DNA of 64,000 bases from Glycine soja (lineage: Eukaryota > Streptophyta > Magnoliopsida > Fabales > Fabaceae), in the NCBI RefSeq assembly GCF_004193775.1, contig NC_041016.1, positions 30,844,644 to 30,908,643 on the forward strand, given 5' to 3'. The notes beneath the pieces were generated by a model. The model made no database searches and was not told the DNA's origin. It saw nothing but the letters and a program-made list of their open reading frames with translations. Below, in pieces: positions 12,301-23,281 of this stretch. A program made the translations under genes and the position numbers. Position 1 is the first letter of the stretch. Each line of letters begins with the position of its first letter.

Positions 12301-13128
12301 TATTCTATCTATTTTGTTAATTAACCTAAATATGCAAAATATTATAATCAAGAATTCAACAATTTTTTAATTTAATAATTTATTTAATAAATTTTAGAAT
12401 TCAAGAATTTATTAAATAGTTTTTTATTTTCGAACTAATAAAGATTTTTCTAATGTAAAGAGATAAGCACTAAGAAGAGGACTATTTTGTATTAAATATT
12501 TTTTCTTTTACGATACGGAGGGAATAACCCTATCATATGGTTTTTATTTTTATGAAATACAATACTTAGAGTCACAAAAGATCTCTTATAGTAGTCTAGA
12601 ATAGGACCAACCTATCTAAGATCCTTTGCTACAGAGCTATCAAATATCCCCCCAACCTGTCGGAGTACCAGGGGGTAATAGAAAAATTTAGGAATGGATC
12701 TTCCCATTAACATTAAGGCTGGAAGACCAAAGCCCCAACAATAGCATAACAAGGGTAGGCCTTTGGAGTGCAAGTGTAAATTCCCAACATACTTCAAAGG
12801 CAAACAAAGATAACTTACCACATTGTCAGGAAGTGATGTTGTAACTGACTTTCCAATATCCGAAACTACCAGATATCTAATAGCTTTCATAAACCATCTA
12901 AATAATTTCATATTGAATTATCAATTATAAATCTGGAAGTATGTTCATACAACCGAAGTATCACGGTAGCTGAAACAGAAGTCTTGCATTTTGCAATTTC
13001 AAAGAGGTTAGTGTCACTTTTCAATTTAAAATTGACCCTACTAGAGTACCCAAAGAAAAGATTAAAGTGCATTCGTAACTGCACAAATTCAAATATCCAA
13101 ATCTCATGCAATTAAGAATTTCCAAAAC

Positions 13129-13131
<3 letters not shown>
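12301..13131. other. CACTA interior, no gene recognised
   Basis: Minus-strand frames at 12612-12911 and 12908-13111 are open for up to 99 codons (for example VVSDIGKSVTTSLPDNVVSY) but match no family I know. They could be a second captured fragment or chance. Confidence 0.4.

Positions 13132-13133
<2 letters not shown>

Positions 13134-13161
<28 letters not shown>
13134..13161. repeat. (TA)n microsatellite, left side of the LINE
   Basis: About 14 TA units end exactly where the LINE text begins. A matching TA tract lies on the other side at 13451-13472. Confidence 0.85.
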
Positions 13162-13164
<3 letters not shown>

Positions 13165-13450
13165 GGTTGGAGTAGCGCCTATTGTAGAGAAGATGGTGGA
13201 AAATAGACTTAGGTGGTTTGGGCATGTAGAGAGAAGACCGGTAGACTCTGTAGTGAGGAGAGTAGACCAGATGGAGAGAAGACAAACAATTCGAGGCAGA
13301 GGAAGACCCAAAAAGACTATAAGAGAGGTTATCAAGAAGGATCTCGAACTTAATGATTTGGATAGAAGTCTGGTACTTGATAGAACATTATGGCGGAAGT
13401 TGATCCATGTAGCCGACCCCACCTAGTGGGATAAGGCGTTGTTGTTGTTG
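13162..13450 (+). mobile_element. 5'-truncated RTE-type LINE fragment (reverse-transcriptase C-terminal end)
   Basis: The + frame 13193-13426 encodes MVENRLRWFGHVERRP and ends WRKLIHVADPT. This is the conserved C-terminal end of plant RTE-like LINE reverse transcriptases. After the stop comes GGGATAAGGCG and a (TTG)n tail, the simple-repeat 3' tail usual for RTE elements. Only the last ~290 bp are present, typical of 5' truncation at integration. It lies inside a (TA)n tract, so the target duplication cannot be read uniquely. The catalytic part of RT is missing, so it cannot move by itself. Confidence 0.8.
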
Positions 13451-13472
13451 TATATATATATATATATATATA
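13451..13472. repeat. (TA)n microsatellite, right side of the LINE
   Basis: About 11 TA units immediately after the (TTG)n tail of the LINE fragment. Confidence 0.85.
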
Positions 13473-14829
13473 AGCAAAAAATTACTAATACAGTCACAAA
13501 TTCACAATGTTTCGAGAATTTGGCACTTCAGGCATATTGGCATTGCTGATTACAATATTGATTCATTTTGTACAGGCAATGGCTGTTAGCAACTTATTGG
13601 TTGGCCAACTCGAAAGCCTTAGATTATTAGCCAAGTGGTCAAAGGTGCCACCTAGGCTTGGGCAAAAAAATCTAGTATCTAAATCTAATCCAACAATTGA
13701 TCGGTCCAATCCATTTTAATTATTTTCAATGGATAAGATCTTTTACCACATTCATAATTTATATCCACTTATAAAATCTGAAACCCACTTTCTTTTTAAA
13801 TAGTTTTAAAGTTGAAAATCCTAAGTCCATTTCGGATATCTTCTACATTCCCCGTAGGCCCATACAATATTGCTTTCTTTAGCAAGACAACAACCATCTT
13901 CAAAAATTAGAATTAAATTTTGTGTAGTTCAAACCACTGTTTCATCTCCACCAGCAAATCACCACAAGACACACCTCTTTTTTCCACCCACATTCTGTGT
14001 AATTCTCTCAACGAGCTCTCATCTCAATCGGTAAAATCATCATTTCTTCTATCTTCTATCATTCACATGTATTTTGCAATTTCTTGGAATGAGTTTTTTT
14101 CACCAGCTCTTTTTCTGTATGCCTTTGCTTTGCTACTCCAAACCTATTGGATGAAATTTCTTAATAGGATTTGTAATATTGATTGAGTAAGTAAGTTTTC
14201 TTCCTTTCATTTGTATGTTATCTATAGTCTATTAACAGTGATGGCATGCTTATTTAATTCTGCAGCTTGCTGCTCTCAAACTGGATACCCTAATGGGTGT
14301 GATTATTCGATTCAACATGTGGAAAAGGTAACTATCATATCACTAAAGGTATTTATAAGTTATTTCATATTTTGAAGTTTATTTAAGAACTCAGAATAGT
14401 AGCCACGATAAATGCATACCAGAAAGTAGAGAAATCCATGACATTTTTGTTGGAATTCTAAAAACTGGAGAGCATACTCATTTAGTCTTTTTTCTACCTT
14501 AAGTCAAATTTGAGTCTACAGGCCATATACAATCCATGTTGAAGTCTCAAAATTCGATTCCATGTCATGTGGCAAATTATGACCTTGCATCTCTATCCTT
14601 ATCCTTGGTCTCTTGTGGCTTATATAGTCCAATTTATTTAAGATTAAAATTGGAATACCTTTAAAAGAAAACTGCCATTCTCGTTGCCCTTTTTGCTAAT
14701 TCTCTTTCCCTTTGATAGTTGCGAAATATAAGCTAATGTGATAGTCAATTTGGATTAATAAGTGGGCGTAATTTTTTACTTTATTATTGTTTTTAATGAA
14801 ATAATGAAGAAATTAACATCTTTGCTATT

Positions 14830-15660
14830 TTTGATTAGAAAAATTTAAAAGAAAAAGATTTCAAGTGCTTTAGAGGAAAAATTGATGCAAAAACTGGAAG
14901 AAAAAACCTTGAAGAAAAAATGAAAGAATTGGAAAGCCCGCTTAACATGCAAGACGTGCCTTGCGCGCATTCTCGCTCAGCGTGCAACACACGCTTAGCG
15001 CGAAAAAGACCCATGAAACACACGCTTAGTGCGAAAGCTTACGCTAAGCCTGAAGTCAGGGTGAAAATTAAGCTACCTAGTGCCTATATAAGGAGGAGGA
15101 AGCAGAAGAAAAAGACACAATCTCACAACCCACACACGGGTATATCCCTCAGGGGAAACCCTCTCTTTAGCCATTCCCCTTTTTCTTGTTATTAGTCATC
15201 TATCACCTTCGTCCATTAACCCCTAAAGTGTAAAGTCTCTCATGGTTATGAGAGGCTAAACTCCTTTTGTTGGAAGCCTGGAGGCCAAACTCTTGTAATA
15301 TAATTCTTTCTTATTATCTGTTTAATGCAATTCTGTTTCTATTACTTCTCTATACTTTTCTACTATTATGGTCTGATCACCCATATACTGTTTAGAGGGT
15401 AATGTATTGAAAAATGGTTATTTTCTAAAGGACTGGGGAAGGGTATCTTAATAAATTTATTGTTAGAAATAGATTGACATTTATTTTGCCCACGAATTTT
15501 TGCATCTCTTACCTTAATGCCGTTTGCTATTTTATCTTTGCAAAGAAATTTGGGAAAAAGGATAAATAAACTAGGCCCTTCGTGCAGGAAACCAAAGATA
15601 AGGTAATTTAGTTGATGTGGGAAGAAACAGGGATTTCATAAAATATAGAAAATCAATTAC
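14830..15660 (+). repeat. LTR-like sequence nested in the hAT element
   Basis: The stretch contains repeated CGCTTAGCGCGAAA / CACGCTTAGTGCG motifs, a TATA-box-like CCTATATAAGGAGG at about 15083, and the text GAGAGGCTAAACTCC followed by TGTAATATAATTCTTTC. This combination is familiar from soybean LTRs (recognition from memory, not a search). Clear TG...CA ends and a target duplication were not found. It may be a truncated or solo LTR. Confidence 0.45.
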
Positions 15661-15965
15661 ATTATATTATAAGTAGTTTTGACATATTAGACCCCAACAT
15701 CATTGCATTCTGATTCTATCTTCTCACATTCAAACCGTTGTTTATTTTTCCTGTTATCTTTTTATTTTCCTTAATTTCAAATTTCACATTTATAATTCAT
15801 TGTCTCTTTCTTCTTCTCCTTCTTTTCATTGCTTAATAATTGAGTTTGCATCAATTATGTACAATCAAAGTTCCTGTGAATTCGACACTTGGACTTCCAT
15901 TTTAATCTTTACTACTTGTGATAAAGTTGGTGCACTTGCAAATCTGTTAACAAGTTTTTGTTTTG

Positions 15966-16366
15966 CTAATTCTTTTTCCGTCCTATGTGCATCAATGTGT
16001 CTATCAAGATCTTGAGAGCTAAAAAATTTGCGCAGACTGAATTTGCAAGGGAAATCTTATGGAATGGTTGTTGCTGTTGTAGTTTGAGAGGCAGATTCAT
16101 TGTTGCTATCACCAGTGCTTGAGATTGAGAATCATATTGAATCTCTTTCCCTTGGCTCACTATTGTTGGAGTTGAGAGCTGAGTCAAGTGAAATAGCTTC
16201 TGAATTAGGATGATGAGTTCCTATTGGATTTGTGACATTGGAAATGTTAGTGAGGCTTCCACTACATGGACATGTAGAGGTTTCTTGAATAGATACATTG
16301 GAAGCAACCTTACTACCTTAGATTCATCTTTTGCTCATGCCTCCACTTCAAGATCAAAGTTTGGTT
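15966..16366 (-). pseudogene. Possible remnant of hAT transposase N-terminal region
   Basis: Reading inward from the right hAT terminus, the minus strand has an ATG near 16366 (MKPNFDLEVEA) followed by a stop. A further open piece at 15966-16187 is rich in Ser, Thr and Gln (TQLSTPTIVSQGKE). Plant hAT transposases often begin with such a low-complexity region placed close to the terminus. No BED zinc finger or catalytic block is visible, so the assignment rests mainly on position. It could equally be noncoding filler. Confidence 0.25.
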
Positions 16367-17329
16367 TCATGATTTAGATGTGCTAAAGTTAGAAAGCTAA
16401 TAAGTGGAAATTATTAATCAATAACCACCAATGTTCAAAATAAGATATTAGGATCTATTACTAAGCTTGCATTGGGATATTTATTTAATCCTGCATTTAG
16501 GTAAGCCAGGAAAATCAATCAGCTCATATTTAGCAATCATTAGAACAAAATAAATAAATAAATCTTGCATGAATATTGATGTGAAAGATTACTAGATACA
16601 CATCATCTGAGTACCATGTTTTGTGATTCATGTAAGTAGATTTAAGATCCAATCCATTTGAGTAGATATTGATTGGATGTGGATTAGATTATTAAAAATC
16701 CAATCCATGCCCACCCCTAGTGCCACCAAGGAGGCTATAAGACAACACTAGACAAAAGTTTGGAAAAAGGCCACTTCTAGATAGAATAACAAATATATTG
16801 TTTGATAGGATTTGAGTGTCATCCTATGAAAGAACATTTGGAATCAAATTCTAATTTTCAAAATCAAACTCATGAGTTCACTTCAAATTGACCAGATTAA
16901 CATTTAGATCCATGGGTCCAGTCAATAGCACTTAAACAAGAATGATCTTATTAAATATGTAGTAGTATTTTTTAGCCCCATCTAAAACTATTAATAGAAT
17001 ATGAGATAATCCAAATCATATTAATGATATTATTGGTTTCAGAATTTGTAGGTTTAAAATATTCTTAATCCATTCACAACAATAAAATAGTTGAGCATCT
17101 ACAAATTGTATTACTACCCAGAAATATATTGATAACTTTAGTGTTGCTATTAGCCTATTACCTTAGCCATGGCTGAAGTTATCGACATCTCAAACATCAA
17201 TCACAAAGCGATATCCCACTGAAGCCACCAATTCCTCACCAACAAACAAAGCTGCATATTCCACACCCAATCTCCACCGTCCACTCCAAATCCAACGCCC
17301 CACAATCAACCTCTGGAGAAGTGCACGAC

Positions 17330-17880
17330 TTCTTCAATTTTGCCGTACATGGAGAAGTGTACAAGAAGCTTGTCCATGTGGTGGTTCGGTGGCACGTTGG
17401 TGGTGTAGATCTTACGGATAGCCAGGTCAGCGAGGTTGGTGTTTGACGTGGAGTTCCCAGCAGTGGCGAGCTGCATGATCGTCAGGCGATTGTTGAAGCG
17501 CTTGATGAGCTCATAGAGGGCGAGAAGCGCACCATTGACGTGGCAAAAGGTGACGAAGCCATAGCCCTTGGACTTGTCGATGGCCTTGTCAGGATGACAA
17601 CGACCTCCTTGAGGTTGCTAAAGGTGGAGAAGAACGAGAGGAGTCATCAGTGATGGTGTCCTAGCTAAGGCCATGGATGAAGAGCTTACGCTGGGAGACA
17701 TCGGGGTCCGCAACAACATGCACGACGAAAAGGACGTCTGGGTGGTGTGCCAGCACGTCCTGGAGGATCTCAAGGAGCTGGTTGCGGGTGAAGCACTCAA
17801 TGAGCTTGTGGGATTTGGAGGGAGAGATCTTGAGGGGGTCGAAAGAGTGTTGTTGTTGAGAACGAGAGAGCGAGAGTGAC
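17330..17880 (-). pseudogene. Pseudogene of a UBA2-like (UBP1-associated) RRM RNA-binding protein
   Basis: Read on the minus strand from 17880, the text gives FDPLKISPSKSHKLIE, then RNQLLEILQDVLAHHPDVLF, then the RNP2-like RKLFIHGLS near 17665-17690, immediately followed by a stop. After a frameshift comes FFSTFSNLKEVVV. A second frameshift leads to the RNP1-like KSKGYGFVTF near 17540-17570, then GALLALYELIKRFNNR, and the start of a second RRM, IRKIYTTNVPP, near 17395-17420. This is the order of plant UBP1-associated protein 2 proteins, nuclear RRM proteins that bind U-rich RNA. There are no introns, a nonsense codon and at least two frameshifts, so it is a dead copy. It lies inside the CACTA-type element next to the right subterminal repeats, suggesting transposon capture. 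Confidence 0.8.
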
Positions 17881-17939
17881 AGTGAGATGAGGTGAAAGTG
17901 ACTAGGTCAGAGAAGACAAAGAGATAAATTCAATAAAAG

Positions 17940-18330
17940 AAAAAACACAACATTAAAACCTAACATCAGTTGCTAAAAAACCAATGTTAACATTGGTTTT
18001 TGAAAAATCAATGTTAACAAAAAATCAATTGACATCAGTTTTGTTTACAAAACTGATGTTAACATTAGTGTTTTAATAACTGATGTTAACATAGCCACGT
18101 TAACATAGCCACGTTAACATTAGTGTTTTAATAATTGATGTTAACATCTGTTTTTCACATCACTATGTTAACATCGGTTTTATTGCTATGTTAAGATCGA
18201 TTTTTTTAAAAACCGATATTAACAAAATCAGTTTATTTACAAAAATTCCTTCACCTTTTTCTTAACATCAATTTCATCATAAAAAATTGATGTTAAAATG
18301 GCGATGTTGAAAGCATTCTTTCTAGTAATG
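17940..18330. repeat. Right subterminal repeat cluster of the CACTA element
   Basis: More than ten diverged copies of AACATCGGTTTT / AAAACTGATGTT occur in both orientations, including paired copies that would form hairpins. The cluster ends at the terminal inverted repeat. Confidence 0.7.
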
Positions 18331-20159
18331 CAAGTAAAAATTTTCACTTAATTCATGAGAGGAATAATTTATATGAAGTAATATCTAATTTATTATGGTA
18401 AAATTAAATTTTTGATTTTAATAATTTTAATTTGAATGTATTTTTTTTATGGTTGTTTCTTTCTTGATTCAAATAATTTATTGAATTTTTATTTTAGGAA
18501 CATAGGAAATATGTAATATAATAAACAGGGATGAATATTATTTATCAAGTATGAAGAAAAAAATGTAACAAATTACATTACTGGTAATACAAAATTAAAA
18601 AAAAAATATTTAGACATCATGTTTACCCTGTGTAACACACGAGTCAAATAAAAATACTTATTTGTTACGACGGTAATGTTACAAACATAACTTCAAATAT
18701 AGTCCGCAGAGAAAGTCTTTCAGAATTTAAGTTAGGTACTATTACACATTATTGTTGGCTATATAATTTTTTCATGGATTACGTATTGGTTATATAATTT
18801 ATTCTTTAAAATAAAACTATAAATATTATTTTTTACTGTTTAACATTTAGTTGTCATTCTTTACTGACAAAACAATATGCATGATGAGAACCAATGTAAA
18901 TGAAAACTTCTACAAATTTCTCCAAACTATAGTTTTATGATTTTATATAGAAGCAACCTTTGAAGCAAACATTTTGGTTTTTAAGGTCATAATACATGAC
19001 TAGGTATCGTTACATTTTATTATTTGTTATTTATATTAACTATGATAAATTTAGGAAAAAAATTATGATCCTTTTTATTTTATGATTATGAAAATATTAT
19101 TATAATTATGATTTAGAACATATTTTGTAATTGATTTTTTTTCATTTTTTATTTTACTTATGGTCCATTTTCAGATGTCTCATACAATCAAAGGATTCAA
19201 GATTTAGTTATGGTAACCATTATTTGTGTAATTTGTTTCCAATATTTTTTATTCATATATGAAATACAAGAAAGGTGAACAAAATTCTATTATATTTAGA
19301 ATAAGGTCATTGTCCTATTTTATCAACTATTTCATGTGTTATTTGTTCTCAAATACAGTAGTTATTCACATATTCTTATTTACTGTCAAAGTACATATAA
19401 AGAAGACCAAAATAAGTATTTTCAAACATTTTATTTATCCTGTGTTGGCCTTGTATTGTTAGATATAAAAAAAATCCGAAACAAAATATAACAAGCATAG
19501 TATTGTTTATCTACCGAACATTTTATTTTCGTTCATTGCTAATTACTGACAATGAAAACGTACCTTCAAAACGTTTATGGTAATATAAACTACTTTATAT
19601 TACAAACTGGAATAAATTGCAGAATTAGCATACGGTAATGCAAGATTCCAATTTGATTAAACGTAATTGTAAGACACGAGCCTTCAGCAACCATCTTAGC
19701 CGCACATTAATTTTAATTAAAATGTTATTTTTTTCGGCTCATTATTGTATTTTTTAACAGCTCATCATTCTAAAACCATTTTTCCCAAATTATCCCACCT
19801 TCTTTCTTTTTTTTTTTTTTTCTATAACTACCCCTACTTCCTTTGATATATATATATATATATATATTTCTTCAAAACTTGACTCGCTCCAAAGTTAATT
19901 AAGTGCAAATAAAATATCTATCTAGGATAGTGCACAAACAAAAACACTGAAAACTAATGTTTTAAACTAATAAAAAAAGTCATATTTTTTTATATGTACC
20001 TTTGACCTACGCCTCAGTTTTTAAATTCTCTGATGAATGAGTTCAAATTCCGTGATTTCTCATACATCAAAATAATATAAAAATTTAAACCTTTTACAAA
20101 TAATGCACAAAAAAAGTTTAGTATTCTTTTGATTCTTATATCTAAACAATATATTAATC
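18331..20159. other. AT-rich spacer with one (TA)n tract
   Basis: No gene recognised. A (TA)n microsatellite lies at about 19846-19867, preceded by a T-rich run. Confidence 0.6.
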
Positions 20160-20335
20160 CTTATATTTCGAAACTACTCATTTTAGTGTTTATTCATATA
20201 TTTTTAACTTGTTTTAGTCACAATAATTTTGGACGCAAATTACTAATACAAATTAAAAAGAGATTAAAAAGTGTGTATGTATAAGAACTAAAATGAGTAA
20301 TTTTCAGTGGATGCCAATTACTAATTGTTCTTGCC
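20160..20335. repeat. Dispersed repeat copy A
   Basis: Contains ACTAATACAAATTAAAAAG, AAGTGTGTATGTAT and AGAACTAAAATGAGTAATTT before TTCAGTG. The same text in the same order recurs at about 57485-57555. Both lie in noncoding DNA; the family was not identified. Confidence 0.6.
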
Positions 20336-21695
20336 TAGGGGTAGTAGGATAATTTACTTTGTGGTACTTGTAATGTCTCTGATAATTGACATCTCGATGA
20401 CTCATACTATATGACACTTTACAAAACTTTTTGATAACGAATATCAAATTGTTTCATAAAACAAATAAAATTAGGAATCTATAGTACAAAATTAACCTAG
20501 GTTGAACTCAGAAATATGATTTAATATGATTCATACATTCATTCACTTATAAATCGAAAGAGATTTTTATCAAACAGTTTGTAAGCAAATATAAAGAATG
20601 CGAAAACACAAAAAAAAAATAAAATTAAAGAAATAGAACAGAACAAAAACAAAATACAAGTCAAGTTTAATGGCATCAATCCAATTCACCAAACCAATGC
20701 AAAACAAATTATCACAATTAATACAAGTGATGCTTAGTGTGAAAGTTGAGTCAAATGCATTAGAGAAAGTTCAATTGAGTCAATCTATAAATTATTTGGA
20801 ATCCCAAATTATGTTGGAAGATCTTCTAAACAATCTGTGATTAAATTTCAAAATTAGGAAATGAATCCATAACCTAATCCATTTTCAATCCTAAGCATAA
20901 TCGTAATCATGAAAATCCAAAATAGGATTGAAGAGAAAGATGAACATTCACAAAGATTAGAGATACCAAACCAGAACTCAAATTCAACCTTGCATGGAGT
21001 GGATCGTTGGATTGATTGATTGTTTAGCCCTCCATGATCATCATCAATGGAAAAATAAAAAAATTTTGTGCAAGAAAATGGTAGAACAAAAGAGAAAAGA
21101 GGAAGAAGAATGAAGAACAATTGAGAGAAAAGAGAAAGCTTGCACAAGTAACTAATTCTGTTTTTTTACAAAATGAAGTAACTAACTAACTAACACTAAT
21201 ATATAGAGTGAATCCTTAGAAGGAATGGATGGGCCTTGATTAGGCCCATCTAATCTACCTAATTAACTAATTACACAAAACAATGTCCAAACTTGCAGCC
21301 CAATTATTCAAGTACAAAAGCTTTGAATTCCAAGCTCAATTTGACCATCAAAATGGTAGAAATGGAAAAATCTTATTTGTAACAAAATTTAATATCATTT
21401 TCTAAGATTTCCAAGGACTACTCACTCGTTCCATTTAGAGTTCTGTAGTGTCCTATAGGCCCTGCATAAGGAAGATACATCAAGTAAGCACAAAATTTGA
21501 AATTTAGCTATAATTCTCAATTAAGCTCAATCATTCGCCTAAGATCAAAACTGAGTTAAGGTGAGAAAATAAGGGTCAAATAGATGTCAATTGAGTTAAG
21601 AAGAATAGATAAATATTAAACTACGAATGCTCAATCACTCCTCATTGGTCAAAACTTTTCGTATGTAGCCATTTTTGAGACATCAGCAATCAGCT
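20336..21695. other. Spacer, no gene supported
   Basis: Mixed AT-rich DNA. A 97-codon minus frame (20854-21147) begins with a hydrophobic stretch, but its DNA reads like LTR or leader sequence (polypyrimidine, short direct repeats such as AACTAACTAACTAAC) and has no recognised domain. I do not call a gene. Confidence 0.5.
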
Positions 21696-21696
21696 C

Positions 21697-22036
21697 TGAC
21701 ACAACTCGATTGTTCTCAGGATTATTGACTGTCCCCACAAATCAATACAAGAATTTTCAGCCTACTTTATCCTCACTCACATTTTTCATGAAACTTCCTA
21801 GAAGGTCACCCATCCCATAATTGCTCCAAGCCAAACACACTTAGCTATGAAGTTCTTAAGTGATGAGCTACCAAAAGTTAGATGTATCTTGTTGGTATAG
21901 GTAGTACCAATTAATTCTTTAAGTCATCCTCAACTATACAATCTCATACCTAAACAACCTCTGGGTTCAAACTTGTTCACTTTAGGTAAATTTTGAGGGT
22001 GAAATTTCTTAAAGGGGTTGAGAGTTGTAACACCCT
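21697..22036 (-). mobile_element. Cassandra-like TRIM LTR with 5S rRNA-derived core
   Basis: Read on the minus strand, the unit starts TGTTACAACTCTC near 22036, contains a 5S-rRNA-like segment, and is followed at about 21700 by TGTGTCAGAGC, close to the initiator-Met primer binding site TGGTATCAGAGC. A short LTR carrying a 5S-derived Pol III promoter region next to an iMet primer site is the hallmark of Cassandra TRIM elements. The second LTR was not found, so this may be a solo or truncated copy. The ends are approximate. Confidence 0.6.
21790..21910 (-). pseudogene. 5S rRNA-derived segment inside the TRIM LTR
   Basis: The + strand text ACTTCCTAGAAGGTCACCCA followed by TCCCA corresponds to the antisense of the 5S rRNA 3' part. 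CCAAACACACTTAGCTATGA followed by AGTTCT corresponds to the antisense of the 5S internal promoter side. The match is gapped and diverged, so it is not a functional 5S gene. Confidence 0.7.
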
Positions 22037-22063
22037 AATATTTGTTTTCCTACGCTAAATAAA
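22027..22063 (+). repeat. LTR-like fragment, left piece
   Basis: TGTAACACCCTAATATTTG is a familiar plant LTR start. The text appears to continue at 23282 after the MULE-like insertion (AAATAAATATA...AAATAAATAAATAAA). The family is not established. Confidence 0.35.
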
Positions 22064-23281
22064 TATAGATAAAATTACACTTGCACCCCTTTTACTTTTG
22101 ACTTATTACAGTTGCACCTAATTCTGCATGACCCCTACATAAACCCCCAAAGTTTTGCAATTTGCTACATTCACACCCCCTCCACTGTAATAGTGTTAGC
22201 TCTGTTAAGCCAAACCTATCACATGTGAGGCACATGTTGATTTAATGAAATTTTTATGACAAAAATGCTATCATCTTCCTCATTGAACTCAACATTTAAC
22301 CTAACAACAACATTTTCCATCCATCTTTCCTCTAAATTGTCGAAAACCATGAAACTCTCAATGTGTAATGAATCGTCTTTCTGAACTTTTGATTCTTCCT
22401 CTTCTCCTATACGTCATCACTTTTGCCACCCTATCTGCCACCGAGAGTTGCGCCATCACCGACACCACCTTGCCACCTTGTTGTAGTTACCGTTCAATAT
22501 TTTCGACAATGTGTTCCTATTTGACACAACTCCAACCTCCATCGATGATGACGGTTCATGAAAATATCAACATCCACAACAACAAACAAACATTTAGTCA
22601 ATTGTGAAATAAGAAAACATAAACAAGTTAAGAAAACACCGTGAGATCATTCTTATACTTACACTTTGGCTCATCTAAGGTTGCGATAATGCGGAGTTGT
22701 ACTTGAAACCATAGGCAAACAACTTGAAGTTGCTATGCGACAGAATGACACCATTAGTGGTGGCGAAGCTTTTCTAGTTAGCTTTGGATCCATGACATCA
22801 TAAAGTCATGCTTCTAGCAATTATACTTCTTCTTTGTTGTCGTTATGTGCACGGGTACATCAGACGTGCTTGCCACAACTAGATTTGGTGTCATTGCACT
22901 CAGCTCATCTTCTACAATGACGCTGTCACCTCCCCTACCATGTCGCTCATCCTCGACGCTGTTGTCCTTGCCACGCTCCTCGTGTTTACCTATGCTTCTA
23001 GAGCTTTGAGGTCTTCAACCTCTACAACAACAACATGAGCAACATGCTCCCCCTCGCTATCAAACCCTAGTAGAGCACATTTGTTGTTTTCAAATTTCAT
23101 AAACAATAAACAAAAGGTGTGTTGAGTGCTGGTTAAGTGAGAAGGTTAATTTTGACCTTTCACTTTTAAGTAGCATAAGTTAACAAAGACACGAAGGGGG
23201 TGCAAAAGAAATGCAATTTTATGAATGGGGTGTCTGTGTAATAAGTCAATATTTGAGGGAGTGCTAATGTAATTTTCTCAC
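22064..23281. mobile_element. MULE-like element with long inverted repeats
   Basis: The left end GATAAAATTACACTTGCACC and the reverse complement of the right end, GAGAAAATTACATTAGCACT, match, and the similarity continues with TTGACTTATTACA on both sides. The interior (22260-23100) has higher GC and short broken frames. Long TIRs with a gene-like interior fit Mutator-like elements. A 9-bp target duplication is not clear in the AT-rich flanks. Confidence 0.55.
22368..23095 (+). pseudogene. Unidentified gene-like cargo of the MULE-like element
   Basis: A + frame at 22368-22607 begins MNRLSELLILPLLLYVITFA, a hydrophobic stretch like a signal peptide, then becomes Thr/Cys-rich. Downstream to 23095 there are more gene-like but broken segments (for example FEVFNLYNNNMSNMLPLAIK near 23010-23070). 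I recognise no domain. It may be captured host sequence or decayed element sequence. Confidence 0.25.

Larger units (their letters stand above)
13653..16719. mobile_element. hAT-superfamily element, 3.07 kb, with perfect 8-bp target duplication
   Basis: The left end is TAGGCTTGGGC and the right end read inward is TAGGGGTGGGC, a good match to plant hAT termini. The flanks are identical 8-bp repeats GTGCCACC at 13645-13652 and 16720-16727, the hAT target-duplication length. Terminal ~60 bp on both sides carry CTAATCC / GGATTGGAT subterminal motifs. No complete transposase frame is present. A broken, transposase-like minus-strand stretch starts near the right end. The interior also contains LTR-like text at about 14830-15660, so the element has taken an insertion or captured sequence. 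Confidence 0.88.
12055..18330. mobile_element. CACTA (En/Spm)-type DNA transposon, nested and non-autonomous
   Basis: The left end reads CACTATTAGAAAAAAT. The reverse complement of the right end (18330 inward) reads CATTACTAGAAAGAATGC, so the ends are imperfect CACTA-type terminal inverted repeats. Both ends carry many subterminal copies of an AACATCGGTTTT-like motif in both orientations (12060-12300 and 17940-18300), the known CACTA arrangement. The 3-bp flanks are AAA and CAA, so the target duplication is imperfect at best. No CACTA transposase was recognised. The interior contains a LINE, a hAT element and an antisense RRM-protein pseudogene. With the LINE and hAT insertions removed, the element would be about 2.9 kb. 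Confidence 0.7.

Noticed and set aside
13021..13422. 133-codon minus frame across the LINE
   Set aside because: Antisense of the LINE RT tail plus the (TA)n tract (Tyr-Ile repeats).
20854..21147. 97-codon minus frame with hydrophobic N-terminus
   Set aside because: DNA looks like leader or LTR sequence; no domain, no conserved context.
21790..21910. Functional 5S rRNA gene
   Set aside because: Diverged and gapped, in a TRIM LTR context, not in a 5S tandem array.
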